The notes below the pieces were generated by a model, which saw only the letters and a program-made list of their open reading frames with translations, was not told the DNA's origin and ran no database searches. A stretch of 64,000 nt of DNA from the NCBI GenBank assembly GCA_017534535.1, contig JAFXVZ010000001.1:1-64000 (forward strand). The letters are read 5' to 3'. Made by a program: the position numbers and the translations under genes. Below are positions 16,877-26,362 of the stretch, piece after piece. Source of the stretch: Bacteroidaceae bacterium (GTDB taxonomy: Bacteria; Bacteroidota; Bacteroidia; Bacteroidales; Bacteroidaceae). Every line of letters starts with the position of its first letter. Within the stretch, counting starts at the first letter, position 1.

Positions 16877-16910
16877 AATAAAGGCGAAGCCAAATAGCTC
16901 CGCCTTTATT
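16877..16910 (-). terminator. Terminator after the nqr operon
   Basis: AATAAAGGCG (16877-16886) pairs with CGCCTTTATT (16901-16910) and the stem extends by AGC/GCT with one mismatch. It lies 22 bp beyond the nqrF stop. Confidence 0.65.
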
Positions 16911-16931
16911 ATATATAAGGTGCAAACAGCC

Positions 16932-18200
16932 TTATGCAAAGTTATCGAACATCAAGTTCTGTGCAGGTACGCCCAAATCGTAGAGCAGACCTTCTACAGC
17001 CTTTGACATTGGACCAGGACCGCACATATAGTACTCGATATCCTCTGGAGCCTCGTGGTCTTTCAGATAGTCGTTGTACATCACTTGATGAACGAAGCCA
17101 GCTGTGTACTTTACACCAGCTGCATCGGCAGCAGGATCCGGACGGTCAAGTGCCAAGTGGAAGTGGAAGTTCGGGAAGTCCTTCTCCAAGCCCAAGAAGT
17201 CGTCAAGATAGAACACCTCATTCAAGGCACGTGCGCCATAGAAGTAGTGCATCTCACGATCACGGGTCTTCAGCGTCTTGCACATGTGCATAATCTGTGC
17301 ACGCAATGGAGCCATACCGGCACCACCACCTACCCAAATCATCTCACGCTTAGAGTCGAAGATAGGATGGAACTCACCATAAGGGCCACTCATCTTTACC
17401 TTGTCGCCTGGTTTCAGGCTGAAGATGTAAGAAGAAGCGATACCAGGACTAACGTCCATGAAGCCCACCTGAGGTTTTGGCTTGAATGGAGGCGTAGCGA
17501 TACGTACGGTCAACATGAAGCGGTCACCCTCAGCAGGATAGTTAGCCATAGAGTAAGCACGGATTGTTGGCGTATCGTTCTTGCACTTCAAGGTAAACAA
17601 ACCGAACTTCTCCCATGCAGGCAGGTATTCGCCCAAAGACTCCTTATCAATATCCTTGTCGTAGTCCATGTCATAGGTAGGAATCTGGATCTGTGCATAT
17701 GAGCCAGGGATAAAGTCCATGTGCTCACCCGGAGGCAACTGTACGATGAACTCCTTGATAAACGAAGCCACGTTCTTGTTAGAAACAACGGTACACTCGT
17801 ATTCCTTTACACCCAGAATGCTTTCTGGAATCTTGATAGACAGGTCATTCTTCACCTTTACCTGGCAGCCCAGACGCCAGTGGTCTTGCTGTTGTTTACG
17901 GGTAAAGTGAGAAGTCTCTGATGGCAAAATCTCGCCACCGCCCTCAAGCACCTGTACCTTGCACTGGCCGCAAGATCCCTTGCCACCACAGGCAGATGGG
18001 AGGTGAACGTCGTTAGTAACCAATGTATTCAGCAACGTGCTACCAGAGTTCACCTCCAGTACCTTGTCGCCGCCATTGATGGAAATCTTAACTTTGCCTG
18101 AAGGCACCAAATAATACTTGGCCACCAGCAGGATGATGACAAGCAGCAGGATGACTACAAGGAATACCCCAATGCTCGCTAATATTAAATTCATATTCAT
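16932..18200 (-). CDS. nqrF: Na+-translocating NADH:quinone reductase subunit F
   Basis: A 422-residue subunit that takes electrons from NADH. An N-terminal membrane helix (about 5-30) is followed by a 2Fe-2S domain with Cys71, Cys77, Cys80 and Cys112, and then a ferredoxin-reductase module with the FAD motif RAYSMANYP near 216-224 and NADH-binding segments MIWVGGGAGMAPLRAQI and YYMCGPGPM. It is the last gene of the nqrABCDEF operon, 18 bp after nqrE. Size and order match the canonical complex, which couples NADH oxidation to Na+ export. Confidence 0.95.
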   Translation of the reverse strand: MNMNLILASIGVFLVVILLLVIILLVAKYYLVPSGKVKISINGGDKVLEVNSGSTLLNTLVTNDVHLPSACGGKGSCGQCKVQVLEGGGEILPSETSHFTRKQQQDHWRLGCQVKVKNDLSIKIPESILGVKEYECTVVSNKNVASFIKEFIVQLPPGEHMDFIPGSYAQIQIPTYDMDYDKDIDKESLGEYLPAWEKFGLFTLKCKNDTPTIRAYSMANYPAEGDRFMLTVRIATPPFKPKPQVGFMDVSPGIASSYIFSLKPGDKVKMSGPYGEFHPIFDSKREMIWVGGGAGMAPLRAQIMHMCKTLKTRDREMHYFYGARALNEVFYLDDFLGLEKDFPNFHFHLALDRPDPAADAAGVKYTAGFVHQVMYNDYLKDHEAPEDIEYYMCGPGPMSKAVEGLLYDLGVPAQNLMFDNFA

Positions 18201-18218
18201 TGTATATTCCTTTCCTTT

Positions 18219-18845
18219 TTAGAGTTTCAAACCAGAGAAGCACATAAAGCCCATAGCCATCAAGCCTACCACGATGAACGTAATGCCCAAGCCCTTCAGC
18301 GGAGCAGGCACGTCAGAGTAAGCCATCTTTTCACGGATAGCAGCCAAGCCCACGATAGCGAGCAGCCAACCAATACCAGAACCCAGGGCATAACCCAATG
18401 CGTCAACCACACCACCGATATACTTAGGATCACTTGGGTTCAGGCCAATTCGCTGCTGCATAAACAGAGAGGCACCCATAATGGCGCAGTTTACGGCAAT
18501 CAGTGGCAGGAAGATACCCAGTGCATTATAGAGGGATGGGCTGAAACGCTCAACCACCATTTCCACAATCTGTACGATAGCGGCAATCACAGCGATGAAA
18601 AGGATGAGACAGAGGAAGCTCAGGTCCACACCCGGAATCAGTGCACCTTCTGCCAACACGTAAGTCTGCAGCAGATAGTTCACAGGCACGGTAACAACCA
18701 GCACGAAAGTAACGGCTGCGCCCAAGCCCAAAGCAGTCTTCACATTCTTAGATACGGCAAGGTAAGAGCACATACCCAGGAAGAATGCAAATATCATATT
18801 GTCCACGAAGATAGAGCGGACGATTAAGTTAAAGAAATTTTCCAT
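18219..18845 (-). CDS. nqrE: Na+-NQR subunit E
   Basis: A 208-residue integral membrane subunit with six hydrophobic segments. The first helices carry the conserved [19 protein letters not shown], with the Cys that with NqrD binds an iron centre between the two subunits, and [17 protein letters not shown] has the second conserved Cys. It starts 13 bp after nqrD and is typical in length. Confidence 0.95.
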   Translation of the reverse strand: MENFFNLIVRSIFVDNMIFAFFLGMCSYLAVSKNVKTALGLGAAVTFVLVVTVPVNYLLQTYVLAEGALIPGVDLSFLCLILFIAVIAAIVQIVEMVVERFSPSLYNALGIFLPLIAVNCAIMGASLFMQQRIGLNPSDPKYIGGVVDALGYALGSGIGWLLAIVGLAAIREKMAYSDVPAPLKGLGITFIVVGLMAMGFMCFSGLKL

Positions 18846-18858
18846 ACTCTTTCAATTT

Positions 18859-19494
18859 TTACTTTTCTTGCAACTCCTTATGGTGGGCACGCTGGTACCA
18901 GATAATGCAAGCCACGATGATCAGTGCCATCGGTGACATTACCATCAGACCGTTGTTCATGTAACCCAAATCCTTAATCCAATCATAGTTCAGTAGGTTG
19001 AAGCCAAGCAGGGTGCCTGAGCCGAGGATCTCACGAAACACAGCCACAATCACCAAAATCTTAGCATAACCCAAACCGTTACCAACACCATCGAGGAATG
19101 ACTCCCAAGGACCATTCTGCATAGCAAAAGCCTCCAGACGACCCATCAGAATACAGTTGGTAATAATCAGACCCACATACACTGACAGCTGAACACTTAC
19201 GTCGTAAGCGAATGCCTTCAGAATCTCACTAACGATAGTCACCAAGCTCGCAACCACCACCAACTGAACGATGATGCGGATGCGGTTAGGTACTGTTTTA
19301 CGAAGCAGAGATATTACCACATTGGCAAAAGCCGTGATAACCGTCACTGCCAAACCCATTACAATGGCAGGCTCCAACTTGCTGGACACAGCCAGTGCAG
19401 AGCAGATACCCAACACTTGAACGGTAACAGGGTTGTTCAAACCCAGAGGAGTCATGAACACTTCCTTATTCTTTGCTGAAAATAATGCTGACAT
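18859..19494 (-). CDS. nqrD: Na+-NQR subunit D
   Basis: A 211-residue membrane subunit, homologous to NqrE in inverted topology. Conserved segments include NPVTVQVLGICSALAVSSKL with one iron-ligand Cys and YVGLIITNCILMGRLEAFA with the other. About six membrane helices are visible. It lies between nqrC (17 bp) and nqrE (13 bp). Confidence 0.95.
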   Translation of the reverse strand: MSALFSAKNKEVFMTPLGLNNPVTVQVLGICSALAVSSKLEPAIVMGLAVTVITAFANVVISLLRKTVPNRIRIIVQLVVVASLVTIVSEILKAFAYDVSVQLSVYVGLIITNCILMGRLEAFAMQNGPWESFLDGVGNGLGYAKILVIVAVFREILGSGTLLGFNLLNYDWIKDLGYMNNGLMVMSPMALIIVACIIWYQRAHHKELQEK

Positions 19495-19511
19495 ATTCTT
19501 TCCTCCTCTTA

Positions 19512-20189
19512 TTATTTATTGGTTAAAAATGCCTTGTAATTGCTCAAGCAGTCCTTCAACATAGCGTCAACGCCGTTAGAGGTCATCGTACCACCAGAGA
19601 TACCGTCCACCTTATTAGCGTCACCCTTAGCTTGTCCGCTCTTTACAACCTCCAGTGCAACCTCGCCGCCTTTCAGGACCTTCTTGCCCTCGAACTGCTG
19701 CTGGAATGCAGGATAGCTCTGGATCTCAGCACCCAGACCTGGAGTCTCGCTGGCGTGAGAGAAATAAGCACCATATACGGTATCCTTATCCTCATTCAAT
19801 GCCACATATCCCCAAATAGCGCCCCACAAACCTGCGCCGAACACTGGGAACACATACTTCTTCTGACCGTCAATCTCAGCCTCGAATACGTGCAGCTGAC
19901 CATTCTTCTTAAAATCATTCTCGAAGCTGGTCACGAACTTGCCTGTATAATCGGTGAGCTGTCCGTTCTGGAACAGCTTGTCGGCCTTTACAATCTTATT
20001 AAAGTCAGCTGCAGCGTCAGCAGACTCACGCACATTCAGCGCATATAGTATCTGCTTCTTGGTGTCGAGCTCTACATTAGCCTCCTGACGGCTGCTAAAT
20101 GCAGAGTGCACGAACGACAGCAGAAATGCTACAATAACAACCATTACCGCAGCATAAATGATAGTATAACTGTTACTATTGGTATTCAT
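19512..20189 (-). CDS. nqrC: Na+-NQR subunit C (FMN-bearing)
   Basis: A 225-residue subunit with one N-terminal membrane helix (about 8-28) and a periplasmic FMN domain. The flavinylation motif DGISGGTMT places the FMN-accepting Thr at 201 by comparison with the S(T)GAT motif of the family. SHASETPGLGAEI (about 144-156) is the conserved segment of the flavin site. Attachment needs the ApbE flavin transferase, which is not in this window. Confidence 0.95.
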   Translation of the reverse strand: MNTNSNSYTIIYAAVMVVIVAFLLSFVHSAFSSRQEANVELDTKKQILYALNVRESADAAADFNKIVKADKLFQNGQLTDYTGKFVTSFENDFKKNGQLHVFEAEIDGQKKYVFPVFGAGLWGAIWGYVALNEDKDTVYGAYFSHASETPGLGAEIQSYPAFQQQFEGKKVLKGGEVALEVVKSGQAKGDANKVDGISGGTMTSNGVDAMLKDCLSNYKAFLTNK

Positions 20190-20210
20190 TTTCTTAAACG
20201 GTATTAATTG

Positions 20211-21374
20211 TTAAACTTTAGCAACTCGTTTCTCACGCTTGCTGATATTGCTCTGAACCACATAGTAGTCAATCAGCGGAGCGAAGATATTCATCAACAG
20301 GATGGCGAGCATCATACCCTCTGGATAACCAGGGTTCAACACACGGATGACAATTGCCACCACACCGATGAGGAAGCCATAGATATACTTGCCACACTCA
20401 GTGCGAGCAGAGGTCACAGGGTCAGTAGCCATAAACACAGCACCGAAGCAGAAGCCACCCAATACCAGGTGTTCGTACCAAGGCACATTAGCCACAGCAT
20501 TGTCCATACCTGCAATATTGAATATCCAGGCCATCAGACCACCGCCAACAAATACGCTCAGCATAGTCTTCCAGCTGGCAACGCCCGTCCACAACAGAAT
20601 CACGGCACCAATGGCAATGGCAATCACACTGGTCTCACCGATTGAGCCAGGGATAAAGCCTGTCACCATGTCTGAGAAGTCATAGGTAATGTCCAAGCCA
20701 GTAGCAGCCTGACCCAGTGGAGTAGCCACTGTCAAGCCATCCACAGTCTTACCCAGACCGAAGATGCTGTCACCAGATACCCAAACGGAGTCACCAGACA
20801 TCTTAGTAGGATAAGCGAAGAACAGGAATGCACGGGTGATCAAAGCCACGTTGAACACATTCATACCTGTACCACCGAACACCTCTTTCGCAAAGATTAC
20901 GGCAAAAGCAGTTGCAATAGCCAGAATCCACAACGGACATTCAATTGGGACAATCAGCGGAATCAAAATACCAGATACCAGGAAACCTTCTTGAATCTCC
21001 TCATTCTTCCACTGTGCCACAGTGAATTCAATGCCGAGACCTACCACATAAGAAACAATGATTTTCGGCAACACTGCCAGGAAACCATAGAAGAACATCG
21101 CCCAGAAGTCACCCTCTGCGCCTGTAGCATGGAAATGCTGATAGCCCACGTTGTACATACCGAACAACATGGCCGGAATCAGCGCAATCACAACCAATGA
21201 CATGATTCGTTTGCTGTCAATGGCATCGTGGATATGCGTTCCGGATTTCGCTGTGCTATTAGGCACGAACAGGAAAGTCTCGAAGCCATCAAACACAGAG
21301 CGAAATGCGTGTAATTTGCCGCCTTCCTCGAAGTTCGGCTTTATCTTATCCAGATAATTTCTTAACGCGCTCAT
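20211..21374 (-). CDS. nqrB: Na+-NQR subunit B (FMN-bearing, membrane)
   Basis: A 387-residue subunit with about ten membrane helices that forms the Na+ pathway and binds riboflavin and covalent FMN. The segment VDGLTVATPLGQ corresponds to the flavinylation motif, giving Thr218 as acceptor, and IPGSIGETS follows at 241-249. It starts 29 bp after nqrA and ends 21 bp before nqrC. Confidence 0.95.
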   Translation of the reverse strand: MSALRNYLDKIKPNFEEGGKLHAFRSVFDGFETFLFVPNSTAKSGTHIHDAIDSKRIMSLVVIALIPAMLFGMYNVGYQHFHATGAEGDFWAMFFYGFLAVLPKIIVSYVVGLGIEFTVAQWKNEEIQEGFLVSGILIPLIVPIECPLWILAIATAFAVIFAKEVFGGTGMNVFNVALITRAFLFFAYPTKMSGDSVWVSGDSIFGLGKTVDGLTVATPLGQAATGLDITYDFSDMVTGFIPGSIGETSVIAIAIGAVILLWTGVASWKTMLSVFVGGGLMAWIFNIAGMDNAVANVPWYEHLVLGGFCFGAVFMATDPVTSARTECGKYIYGFLIGVVAIVIRVLNPGYPEGMMLAILLMNIFAPLIDYYVVQSNISKREKRVAKV

Positions 21375-21403
21375 ATTTTAGTTTTGAGTTTTTAAGTTTT
21401 TAG

Positions 21404-22756
21404 TTACGCCATTTCAGCACGAAGTGCATCCAGTCCTTCACGGACGATGCGCTGTACCTCAACCTTAGATGAACAAACGAACTCGCAAAGAGCGAAGTCC
21501 TCAGGAGCCACCTCATAGATGCCCAACGCCTCCATCTTGTCGATGTCGCCGGCGATGATAGCCTTCACCAGATATTCAGGATAGATATCCATTGGGAACA
21601 CACTGTCGTATTCACCAGACATGATCATGTGACGTTCGCCGCCCTTCACGCGTGCATCCATCACATACTCCTTCTTACCCTGCAGCCAGCTGAAATAAGA
21701 GCGGCTGGTACTGAATTCATTGAAACGAGGCATAATCCAACCGAGCATCTCGTGTACGTCATTACCCTCTGGAATAACGGTGAGCTGACTGTGGAAAGCA
21801 CCCAGATAGCTACCCTCGGCATTCACCTGCTTGCCAGTGAGTACATTGCCACTGATGTAGCGCAGGGTCTTACCAGTAGTTACATGTCCCTTGAAGATGC
21901 TGTCGAGCTTAGCACCCACCATCATCTTTACGTAGCAAGGCTTCACAAACTCAGAGCCTGTCAGCGCCACGGTGCGGGTCAGATCCACCTTACCGGTATT
22001 GAACAGGCGACCGATGAAGATCACGGCCTCAGCGCCAATCGTCCAAACCACCTCTCCCTTGTTTACAGGAGCCACATAGTTAATCTGCACACCTACATTG
22101 CCAGCAGGATGCGGACCGTCGAAAGCGGTGATGGTCACGCCTTGAGCCTGTGTCAGCGCAGCGGCTTTCTGGTTAACACTAACGCCTAAGTAAGTCTTGG
22201 CAATCTTTGCCAAAGCGTCGAGACCGGTCTGGAAGTTTGCCTCCTCTCCCTTCAACTGCAGCTCGAAGTCTGGAGCCAAAGGAGCGCTGTCAAACGCAGA
22301 CACGAAAATAGCACGGGGTGCATCGTTTGGGTTGGCAATCACATCATACGGACGCTGACGGAAGAAAGCAAACAGACCTGCTTCCAGCAACTCAGCCTTC
22401 ACCTCCTCAGCCTTGAGGCCGGAAACGGACTTCTTGCCGAAATCAACATACTGCTGCTCCTTGTCTGGAGTCACAATGATGTTCATCACCTTACGACGGG
22501 CACCTCGCTCAACGCTTGCAACCACGCCACTTACTGGCGAAACAAATTTCACTTCGGGGTGGTTCTTGTCAATAAACAAGGCTTCCCCTGCCAGAACATG
22601 TACCTGTTCTTTCACCACTACCTTAGGAGTGACGCCAGTGAAATCGTCGGGCACAAGAGAGTATGCATCCGCCGCTGGTACTGTAGTCACTTCATTGGCC
22701 GGCTTACCTTTCAGGTTGATGTCGAGGCCTTTGCGTAATTTAATTACATTTGCCAT
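21404..22756 (-). CDS. nqrA: Na+-NQR subunit A
   Basis: A 450-residue soluble subunit, first in the operon, beginning MANVIKLRKGLDINLKGKP as in homologues. The biotinyl-like fold at 35-105 and the FDGPHPAGNVGVQINYV region, typical of NqrA, are present, as is the C-terminal LCEFVCSSKVEVQRIVREGL. The start at 22756 was preferred over an in-frame codon at 22795, which would lie inside the promoter. Confidence 0.95.
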   Translation of the reverse strand: MANVIKLRKGLDINLKGKPANEVTTVPAADAYSLVPDDFTGVTPKVVVKEQVHVLAGEALFIDKNHPEVKFVSPVSGVVASVERGARRKVMNIIVTPDKEQQYVDFGKKSVSGLKAEEVKAELLEAGLFAFFRQRPYDVIANPNDAPRAIFVSAFDSAPLAPDFELQLKGEEANFQTGLDALAKIAKTYLGVSVNQKAAALTQAQGVTITAFDGPHPAGNVGVQINYVAPVNKGEVVWTIGAEAVIFIGRLFNTGKVDLTRTVALTGSEFVKPCYVKMMVGAKLDSIFKGHVTTGKTLRYISGNVLTGKQVNAEGSYLGAFHSQLTVIPEGNDVHEMLGWIMPRFNEFSTSRSYFSWLQGKKEYVMDARVKGGERHMIMSGEYDSVFPMDIYPEYLVKAIIAGDIDKMEALGIYEVAPEDFALCEFVCSSKVEVQRIVREGLDALRAEMA

Positions 22757-22792
22757 GCGATTATATAAATAATTAGTTTCCGATAATCTTTG

Positions 22793-22800
22793 CAAAATTA
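22793..22800 (-). promoter_or_regulatory. -7 element of the nqr operon
   Basis: The minus strand reads TAATTTTG, an exact consensus match 36 bp before the nqrA start codon. No other promoter was seen within the operon. Confidence 0.7.
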
Positions 22801-22812
22801 GTGAATATTTAA

Positions 22813-22859
22813 CAAAAAAACGAAGTTATTGCAGTTTATTTTCCGCAACAACCCCGTTT
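22813..22859 (-). terminator. Terminator of the C1 peptidase gene
   Basis: On the minus strand a stem of about 12-14 bp (arms 22845-22858 and 22818-22832, with a few G-T pairs) is followed by seven T residues (22813-22819 read in reverse), a good intrinsic terminator just upstream of the nqr promoter. Confidence 0.75.
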
Positions 22860-22903
22860 CTTTATCTTTTAAGATAAAACCAAGCCACAAATGTGGTCAT
22901 ATC

Positions 22904-24304
22904 TTACTCTTCCTCCGCAAACATTGGGTCCCAAGCAGGCAGCTTGGTTGGCTTCTGCTTCAGCAGCTCCTTCACCTTAGCTGTAACATAGCGACTCTCC
23001 ACCACCAGGCGGAACATATACTCATTGAACCATTCGTCGGTCATAATAAGGAAGCCCTGATAGCCGCGGTCAATACCCCAGCTGTTTTCCACCATCCATT
23101 TAGTCGGTTTGCCTGCCTTATCCAAATCCACCGCCGTCAAGGTCATCGCATGGGTAGAGCCACTGGCGAAAGTCTGAATGCGCTGCTTCTTGTCCATGCC
23201 GAAGGTGGTACCCATCAGTGAACCATAATCGAAGTTGTTCACATCCAGTAAACCCCGCTTTGAATCCTGGAACTTGCCCACATCGCAAGAAAAATACATC
23301 ATCGTATTGTCCTTCAAAGAAGCAATCGCCATTTCTTTAATCTCGTCAATAGGCAGATTTACATATACCCAGTTCTGTCCGTCGTAAGTGTGGCGGTCGA
23401 AGTCAATCTCGTAGGTCTTGTAATACTCGCGGGTAGGGTCGTTCATCAGCATCACATAGTCGGTGAGCAAACCCTTATCGCCATACTTCTCATAGAATGA
23501 CATTGGGGTATGGTGCTCGGTAGCCACTGGTTTGCCATCAGCGTCTTTGCGTACAAAATCAAACTCCTTGGGAGGGATGCCCAGATTCAGCACCAGCATA
23601 CGATACACCGTTGCCAGCATATCGGTCTTCTGCGCCTCCAAGTCTGCCTGTTTAACACCTTTCGAAGCATCGTCGCGAAGCTTCAGACCATACTCCTTCA
23701 GTTTCTGGGAAATCAGACTACGCATAGTGGATGTGTGATTACTGCTGTAAGTCTCTGGCATTACATCCTTGGGAACTAAGCCATATTTCTTTACCAAATC
23801 TGATACACCGCAGAAGGTACCGCCATCGCTCAGCGGATGCTGGAAGAGCCACTCCACCATCTTGTCGTCGATGGGTTGCTGACGAGTATCTATGACCCCC
23901 TGTAGGAACAAATTAGCTTTTTCCAACTGGTCGTAGAAGAAGGTATAGTTCTGAGAATATTCAAACACTGGCATACTGTACTGCTCAATAGCCTTGGCGC
24001 GCATCACATTCAAGCCAGTGAACAGCCAGCAGCGACCAGATGATGCCTGGTTGGTTATGCCCTTTGATTTTACTCGGATGGAGAAATTGGTATCCATCGC
24101 CTTCTGATTGTCCTGGTTGATTACGAGTGTACTGATGTCATTACTACCAATGGCATTGCGGATGGCTCTGTTGGCAGGCGTATCCTCGTAGCCCTTCTCA
24201 ATTTGCTGAAGCATACCTGCATCGATACCACCCTTGCCTGTCTGGGCATTGACAACAATAGCTGTAAATACCAATGTAATGGTCAGTAAAAAAATTTTCT
24301 TCAT
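22904..24304 (-). CDS. Secreted C1-family aminopeptidase (PepC/bleomycin-hydrolase-like)
   Basis: A 466-residue cysteine peptidase with a signal peptide (residues 1-20, ending VNAQ). The papain-type triad is visible: Cys92 in SSGRCWLF, His385 in GSTHAMTL and Asn407 in VENSWG. Similarity to bleomycin hydrolase/PepC rather than classical papains is shown by the N-terminal VINQDNQKAMDTNFSIRVK block and the C-terminal extension. It would act on peptides in the periplasm or outside. The start at 24304 gives the signal peptide; upstream frame text crosses a hairpin and is unlikely to be translated. Confidence 0.88.
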   Translation of the reverse strand: MKKIFLLTITLVFTAIVVNAQTGKGGIDAGMLQQIEKGYEDTPANRAIRNAIGSNDISTLVINQDNQKAMDTNFSIRVKSKGITNQASSGRCWLFTGLNVMRAKAIEQYSMPVFEYSQNYTFFYDQLEKANLFLQGVIDTRQQPIDDKMVEWLFQHPLSDGGTFCGVSDLVKKYGLVPKDVMPETYSSNHTSTMRSLISQKLKEYGLKLRDDASKGVKQADLEAQKTDMLATVYRMLVLNLGIPPKEFDFVRKDADGKPVATEHHTPMSFYEKYGDKGLLTDYVMLMNDPTREYYKTYEIDFDRHTYDGQNWVYVNLPIDEIKEMAIASLKDNTMMYFSCDVGKFQDSKRGLLDVNNFDYGSLMGTTFGMDKKQRIQTFASGSTHAMTLTAVDLDKAGKPTKWMVENSWGIDRGYQGFLIMTDEWFNEYMFRLVVESRYVTAKVKELLKQKPTKLPAWDPMFAEEE

Positions 24305-24325
24305 GGTTAGTATAAGATTTAACAA

Positions 24326-24357
24326 GTAAGCTCCAAAGCAACAGCTCTGGAGCTTAC
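24326..24357 (-). terminator. Hairpin between the carboxyltransferase and C1 peptidase genes
   Basis: GTAAGCTCCA (24326-24335) and TGGAGCTTAC (24348-24357) form a perfect 10-bp stem with a 12-nt loop, 22 bp before the peptidase start. It probably ends the upstream transcript; a leader role for the peptidase mRNA is possible. Confidence 0.55.
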
Positions 24358-24393
24358 CCAATTTATTCGTTGTTATGCTTTGCATCATTTTTA

Positions 24394-24442
24394 TCGCGAC
24401 TCGGCATAGCCCAAACAAGTTTGGTTCTGCACTCGCTGCTCC
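24394..24442. repeat. Dispersed hairpin element, copy 1
   Basis: TCGCGACTCGGCATAGC is followed by the apical stem CCAAAC-AA-GTTTGG and then TTCTGCACTCGCTGCTCC. The outer pairs GCGA/TCGC and GCA/TGC continue the hairpin. The flanks match copy 2 at 62269-62317, while the apical stem differs but still pairs. Confidence 0.7.
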
Positions 24443-24458
24443 TAAAAATCAATGTTCA

Positions 24459-26234
24459 TTATTCCTTGCTTTCCCTCTCAATATACGCCAGTACATCACC
24501 CTTATTAACGGTATCTCCCTGCTTAGCGCATATCTCGATAATCTTACCTGTAAAGTTAGCCTTCACCTCAGCCTGCTCGCCCCATAGCGTAGTGATATAG
24601 CAGAAGTGATCGCCCTCCGTAAACTTCTGACCGATAGCAGGAGCCAATGACGCGTTCACCACAACAATCTCCCACAGTACCTGACCGTTCACTGGAGCAG
24701 CTATAGGTTCAGCCTTAGCACGTTTCAGCTTCAGAATATCCTCTGGGTTGAAGCCCTGCTTAGCCATCGACGCATCCTTGGCCTTCTGCAAGTCGGCCTC
24801 GAAACGCTGCTTAGCCACACCGCTCTTGAATGGACGATACTGCTCTGGGTGCATAGCCAACTCGAACAGTTCCTCATCGTCTGGACCAGTCTCCCAGCCA
24901 TTCTCCTTCATTTCCTTACGGAAGTCATCCATATTGTCAGGATATAGAGCCTGCACATCACCCGTGAAGAACTCTAAGCCCTGCTCCTTAGCCAACTCCT
25001 TGATCTCAGGAGCCACCTCGCCAGGCAACTGACCGCTCTTACCCAGGATCATACCCCAGATGCTCTTGTCGGTCAACAAGCTATAGCGTGGTTTGCCCTG
25101 TGCCTCTGCCAAGATGTTCATCAGCGCGATGTTCTTAACATACTGGCTGAACGGAGTCACCAATGGAGGATAACCTACCTTAGGCCAAACATACTCTACT
25201 TCGTCGAACAACTTAACCACCACTTCGTCAATGGTCATCTCCGGCTTGCCCTGTGCCTTCAGTGACATATTGATAACAGGCATCATGCCCTTCATATCAG
25301 CCATCATAGAGCCCATCATACCACCTGGCAGACCACACTTCAGCAGCAATGAAGACATATGCTTGTTGCTTGGATCCATGAAGTAACCCAGGAAGTCGTC
25401 GATGAACTCCTGCGTCAAGGCGCGAGCTTCCATATACGCCTTCATATTAATGTCCTTAACCAGGAAGCCGGCATCCCTCAGCATCGCCTGGATGGTGATT
25501 ACGTCTGGATGAACCTTTCCCCAAGACAGAGGTTCCATAGCCACATCGATGACATCCACACCAGCCTCAGCGACTTCCAGCATAGAAGCCACTGACAGAC
25601 CCGGACCACTATGGCCGTGATACTGTACAATGATCTCAGGATGGCGTTCCTTGATGTTCTTGGTCAGCTGACCCAGTGACCAAGGACGACCGATACCTGC
25701 CATATCCTTTAAACAGATTTCCTGTGCGCCAGCCTCAATCAGCTTGTCGGCTAACTTGGTATAATATTCAACAGTATGAATCGGAGAATAAGTAATACAG
25801 AGGGTGGCCTGTGGAGTCATACCACCTTCCAGTGCATACTTGATAGAAGGGATAATGTTGTTGGCATCGTTCAAGCCATCGAAGATACGGGTAATGTCAA
25901 CTCCCTGAGCATGCTTAACCTTATACATCAGTTTACGGACATCCACCGGGCAAGGATACATACGCAATGCGTTCAATCCGCGATCGAGCATATGTGTCTT
26001 AATACCCACCTCATTGAAAGGCTTGGTGAAAGCGCGAACTGCCAAGTTAGGATTCTCGCCATACATCAGGTTTACCTGCTCGAAGGCACCACCATTGGTT
26101 TCCACACGGTCAAAGCAACCCATTTCGATGATAACAGGAGCAATACGTTCCAACTGGTCTTTTCTGGGCTGGAACTTGCCTGAACTCTGGAACATGTCTC
26201 GATAGAGGAGACTGAATTGGATTTCTTTCTTCAT
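24459..26234 (-). CDS. OadA/PycB-type carboxyltransferase, no visible biotin lysine
   Basis: A 591-residue protein of the pyruvate carboxylase B/oxaloacetate decarboxylase alpha/transcarboxylase 5S family. The TIM-barrel metal site is seen in YRDMFQSS (Asp13, Gln16), the carbamylated-lysine region LKDMAG (Lys176) and YHGHSGPG (His206, His208). The C-terminal 75 residues fold like a biotinyl domain, but where the family has EAMKM this protein has ITTLWGEQAEV (547-557), with no lysine. The substituted flanks (HGHSGPG in place of HTHDTSG, SWGKVHPDV) mark a divergent subgroup. A separate biotin carrier may exist elsewhere. Exact substrate (pyruvate, oxaloacetate or acyl-CoA) is open. Confidence 0.8.
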   Translation of the reverse strand: MKKEIQFSLLYRDMFQSSGKFQPRKDQLERIAPVIIEMGCFDRVETNGGAFEQVNLMYGENPNLAVRAFTKPFNEVGIKTHMLDRGLNALRMYPCPVDVRKLMYKVKHAQGVDITRIFDGLNDANNIIPSIKYALEGGMTPQATLCITYSPIHTVEYYTKLADKLIEAGAQEICLKDMAGIGRPWSLGQLTKNIKERHPEIIVQYHGHSGPGLSVASMLEVAEAGVDVIDVAMEPLSWGKVHPDVITIQAMLRDAGFLVKDINMKAYMEARALTQEFIDDFLGYFMDPSNKHMSSLLLKCGLPGGMMGSMMADMKGMMPVINMSLKAQGKPEMTIDEVVVKLFDEVEYVWPKVGYPPLVTPFSQYVKNIALMNILAEAQGKPRYSLLTDKSIWGMILGKSGQLPGEVAPEIKELAKEQGLEFFTGDVQALYPDNMDDFRKEMKENGWETGPDDEELFELAMHPEQYRPFKSGVAKQRFEADLQKAKDASMAKQGFNPEDILKLKRAKAEPIAAPVNGQVLWEIVVVNASLAPAIGQKFTEGDHFCYITTLWGEQAEVKANFTGKIIEICAKQGDTVNKGDVLAYIERESKE

Positions 26235-26272
26235 ATTATCTTTAAATTTTACCTATTTATCTAAAATTACGG

Positions 26273-26280
26273 CAAAGATA
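26273..26280 (-). promoter_or_regulatory. -7 element of the carboxyltransferase gene
   Basis: The minus strand reads TATCTTTG, 38 bp before the start codon. Confidence 0.65.
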
Positions 26281-26362
26281 CAACAATATTTTAAATCAGC
26301 CTAACAATTTGCTCATTTTTTTACAACTGAAATCAGACAGAACTAAAATCTGTCAATTATTG

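Noticed and set aside
26334-26356. Weak hairpin after the PqqD-like gene as a terminator
   Set aside because: Only a 6-bp stem with no T run; too weak to list as a feature.
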